Assembly (NCBI RefSeq): GCF_012034935.1
Contig: NZ_JAATEN010000005.1
Location: forward strand, 1 to 64,000
Length of the DNA stretch: 64,000 nucleotides
Direction: 5' to 3'
From: Streptomyces zingiberis
Lineage (GTDB): Bacteria; Actinomycetota; Actinomycetes; Streptomycetales; Streptomycetaceae
Shown: one piece after another, positions 63,091 through 64,000 of the stretch
Position numbering within the stretch: the first letter of the stretch is position 1
Layout: each line of letters starts with the position of its first letter
Notes under the pieces: generated by a model
Databases searched by the model: none
Told to the model about the DNA's origin: nothing
Seen by the model: only the letters and a program-made list of their open reading frames with translations
Translations under genes and position numbers: made by a program

Positions 63091-64000
63091 ATGCGTTTCC
63101 CCTCCGTCTCGCCCGTGGGGCGAGGCGTTCTCTGTGTCGCGGTGGCGGCCACGGCCTGGGGCACCGGTGGTGCCGTGGCCTCCGACCTCTACGCAACGGG
63201 CGGGCTGGGCCCCCTCTCCGTATCCTTCTGGCGCTTTCTGATCGGGCTGGTACTGCTCCTGGCCGTTCACGCGGCCCGCGGCGCGCTGCGCCCGGCAACA
63301 CGCCACACCCCGCGCCCCGTTCACCCCCGGAACAGCCGGTGGCTGCTGATCACCGGAGCCGGGATGGCCGTCTACCAGACGGCGTACTTCGCGGCGGTCG
63401 GGGAGGCCGGGCTGACGGTGGCCACGGTGGTGACCCTCGGCGCGGGCCCCGTGCTGATCACGGTGGGCGGACGGTTCCTGCTGGACGAACGGGTCGGCGC
63501 CACCGGCGCGGTGGCCGTGGCCGCCGGCGCGCTCGGCCTCGTCCTGCTGACCGGCGGGGCCGACGAGGGCACGGGCCCGGACCCGGCATGGGGCATCGCC
63601 TACGCGCTGCTCTCGGCCACCGGATACGCGGCCGTGACCCTGCGCGGCCGCGCGGCGGGCCGCCGGAATCCCGCCGGCTCCTCCGGGACGGCGACGCCGC
63701 TGGGCCTCGCGATCGGCCTGGCCGCGGGAACCGTCTGCCTGGCGCCCGCGGCCGTGGCGGAGGGACTGCTGCCCACGGCGGGCGACCCGGCCCGGACCGT
63801 CCTGTCGCTGCTCTACCTCGGCGCGGTCCCCACCGCGCTGGCGTACACGCTCTTCTTCGCGGGCCTGCGCACGGTACGGGCGGCCACGGCCTCGGTGATC
63901 GCCCTCGTGGAACCGCTCACGGCGGCGGCCCTCGGTATCGCGCTGCTCGGCGAACGTCTGAACGCGGTGAGCGGGTGCGGCGCGGCCCTGCTGCTCCTCG
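63091..64000 (+). CDS. EamA/DMT-family transporter (partial, runs off the window)
   Basis: At least 303 residues with no stop before the window end. Ten hydrophobic helices in two EamA repeats are expected, and nine or more are visible. The first repeat begins VLCVAVAATAWGTGGAVASD and the second AWGIAYALLSATGYAAVTLR. The conserved end pattern RAATASVIALVEPLTAAALG is typical of RhaT/YdcZ-like exporters of metabolites and amino acids. ATG 63091 has GAGGAG eight bases upstream. Substrate unknown. Confidence 0.9.
   Translation, partial: MRFPSVSPVGRGVLCVAVAATAWGTGGAVASDLYATGGLGPLSVSFWRFLIGLVLLLAVHAARGALRPATRHTPRPVHPRNSRWLLITGAGMAVYQTAYFAAVGEAGLTVATVVTLGAGPVLITVGGRFLLDERVGATGAVAVAAGALGLVLLTGGADEGTGPDPAWGIAYALLSATGYAAVTLRGRAAGRRNPAGSSGTATPLGLAIGLAAGTVCLAPAAVAEGLLPTAGDPARTVLSLLYLGAVPTALAYTLFFAGLRTVRAATASVIALVEPLTAAALGIALLGERLNAVSGCGAALLLL

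Overview
The window is very GC-rich actinobacterial chromosome, most likely from a Streptomyces or close relative. The signs are GTG starts and stop/start overlaps throughout, a gamma-butyrolactone (AfsA/ArpA) signalling locus, three PP2C phosphatases of the SpoIIE/RsbU type with anti-sigma-like ATPases, a WhiB protein, and the ychF-ppgK-ispH-xseA-xseB-glpX-wblI-fumarase block, whose order I recall from S. coelicolor. There are no rRNA or tRNA genes and no CRISPR array that I can see.

Layout. 0.6-5.1 kb: a small conserved protein, then a three-gene succinate dehydrogenase/fumarate reductase operon. 5.2-8.4 kb: a PAS-PAS-GAF-PP2C-ATPase phosphatase and an anti-sigma-like ATPase. 8.8-11.0 kb: a GntR/HutC regulator, a 25-codon ORF, a mini SPOR protein and a NUDIX protein in one minus-strand unit. 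11.4-16.7 kb: a gamma-butyrolactone locus with two ArpA-family regulators, a short-chain reductase, a HAD-like protein and an AfsA synthase, plus four candidate receptor-binding sites (AREs). 16.7-25.2 kb: a FadR-type regulator divergent from a six-gene sugar-acid operon leading to pyruvate and glyceraldehyde-3-phosphate. 25.3-27.6 kb: a coupled aldehyde dehydrogenase and EF-hand protein. 27.6-31.7 kb: an accessory island with a NUDIX gene, an IS5-family element, a gene fragment without a start, and a VapBC-like pair. 31.8-45.3 kb: conserved core genes. 45.4-50.4 kb: a MurR/RpiR regulator divergent from an oxidoreductase and amino-acid ABC transporter operon, lying between two fumarase genes and bounded by strong terminators. 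50.7-58.2 kb: class II fumarase, methyltransferase, GAF-PP2C-ATPase phosphatase, bifunctional penicillin-binding protein. 58.5-62.6 kb: SPFH protein with a coupled ribbon-helix-helix-like protein, then a coupled RsbQ-RsbP-RsbV-like cassette. The window ends inside an EamA-type transporter.

The genes work together in four ways. Central carbon metabolism is represented by SDH, both fumarase classes, GlpX, PpgK and the sugar-acid operon. A diffusible-signal circuit probably links AfsA-made autoregulator to the two ArpA-family repressors. A partner-switching network is suggested by three PP2C phosphatases, one ATPase and one STAS protein. A recurring peculiarity is short tandem repeats, both between genes and as in-frame expansions in otherwise conserved enzymes.
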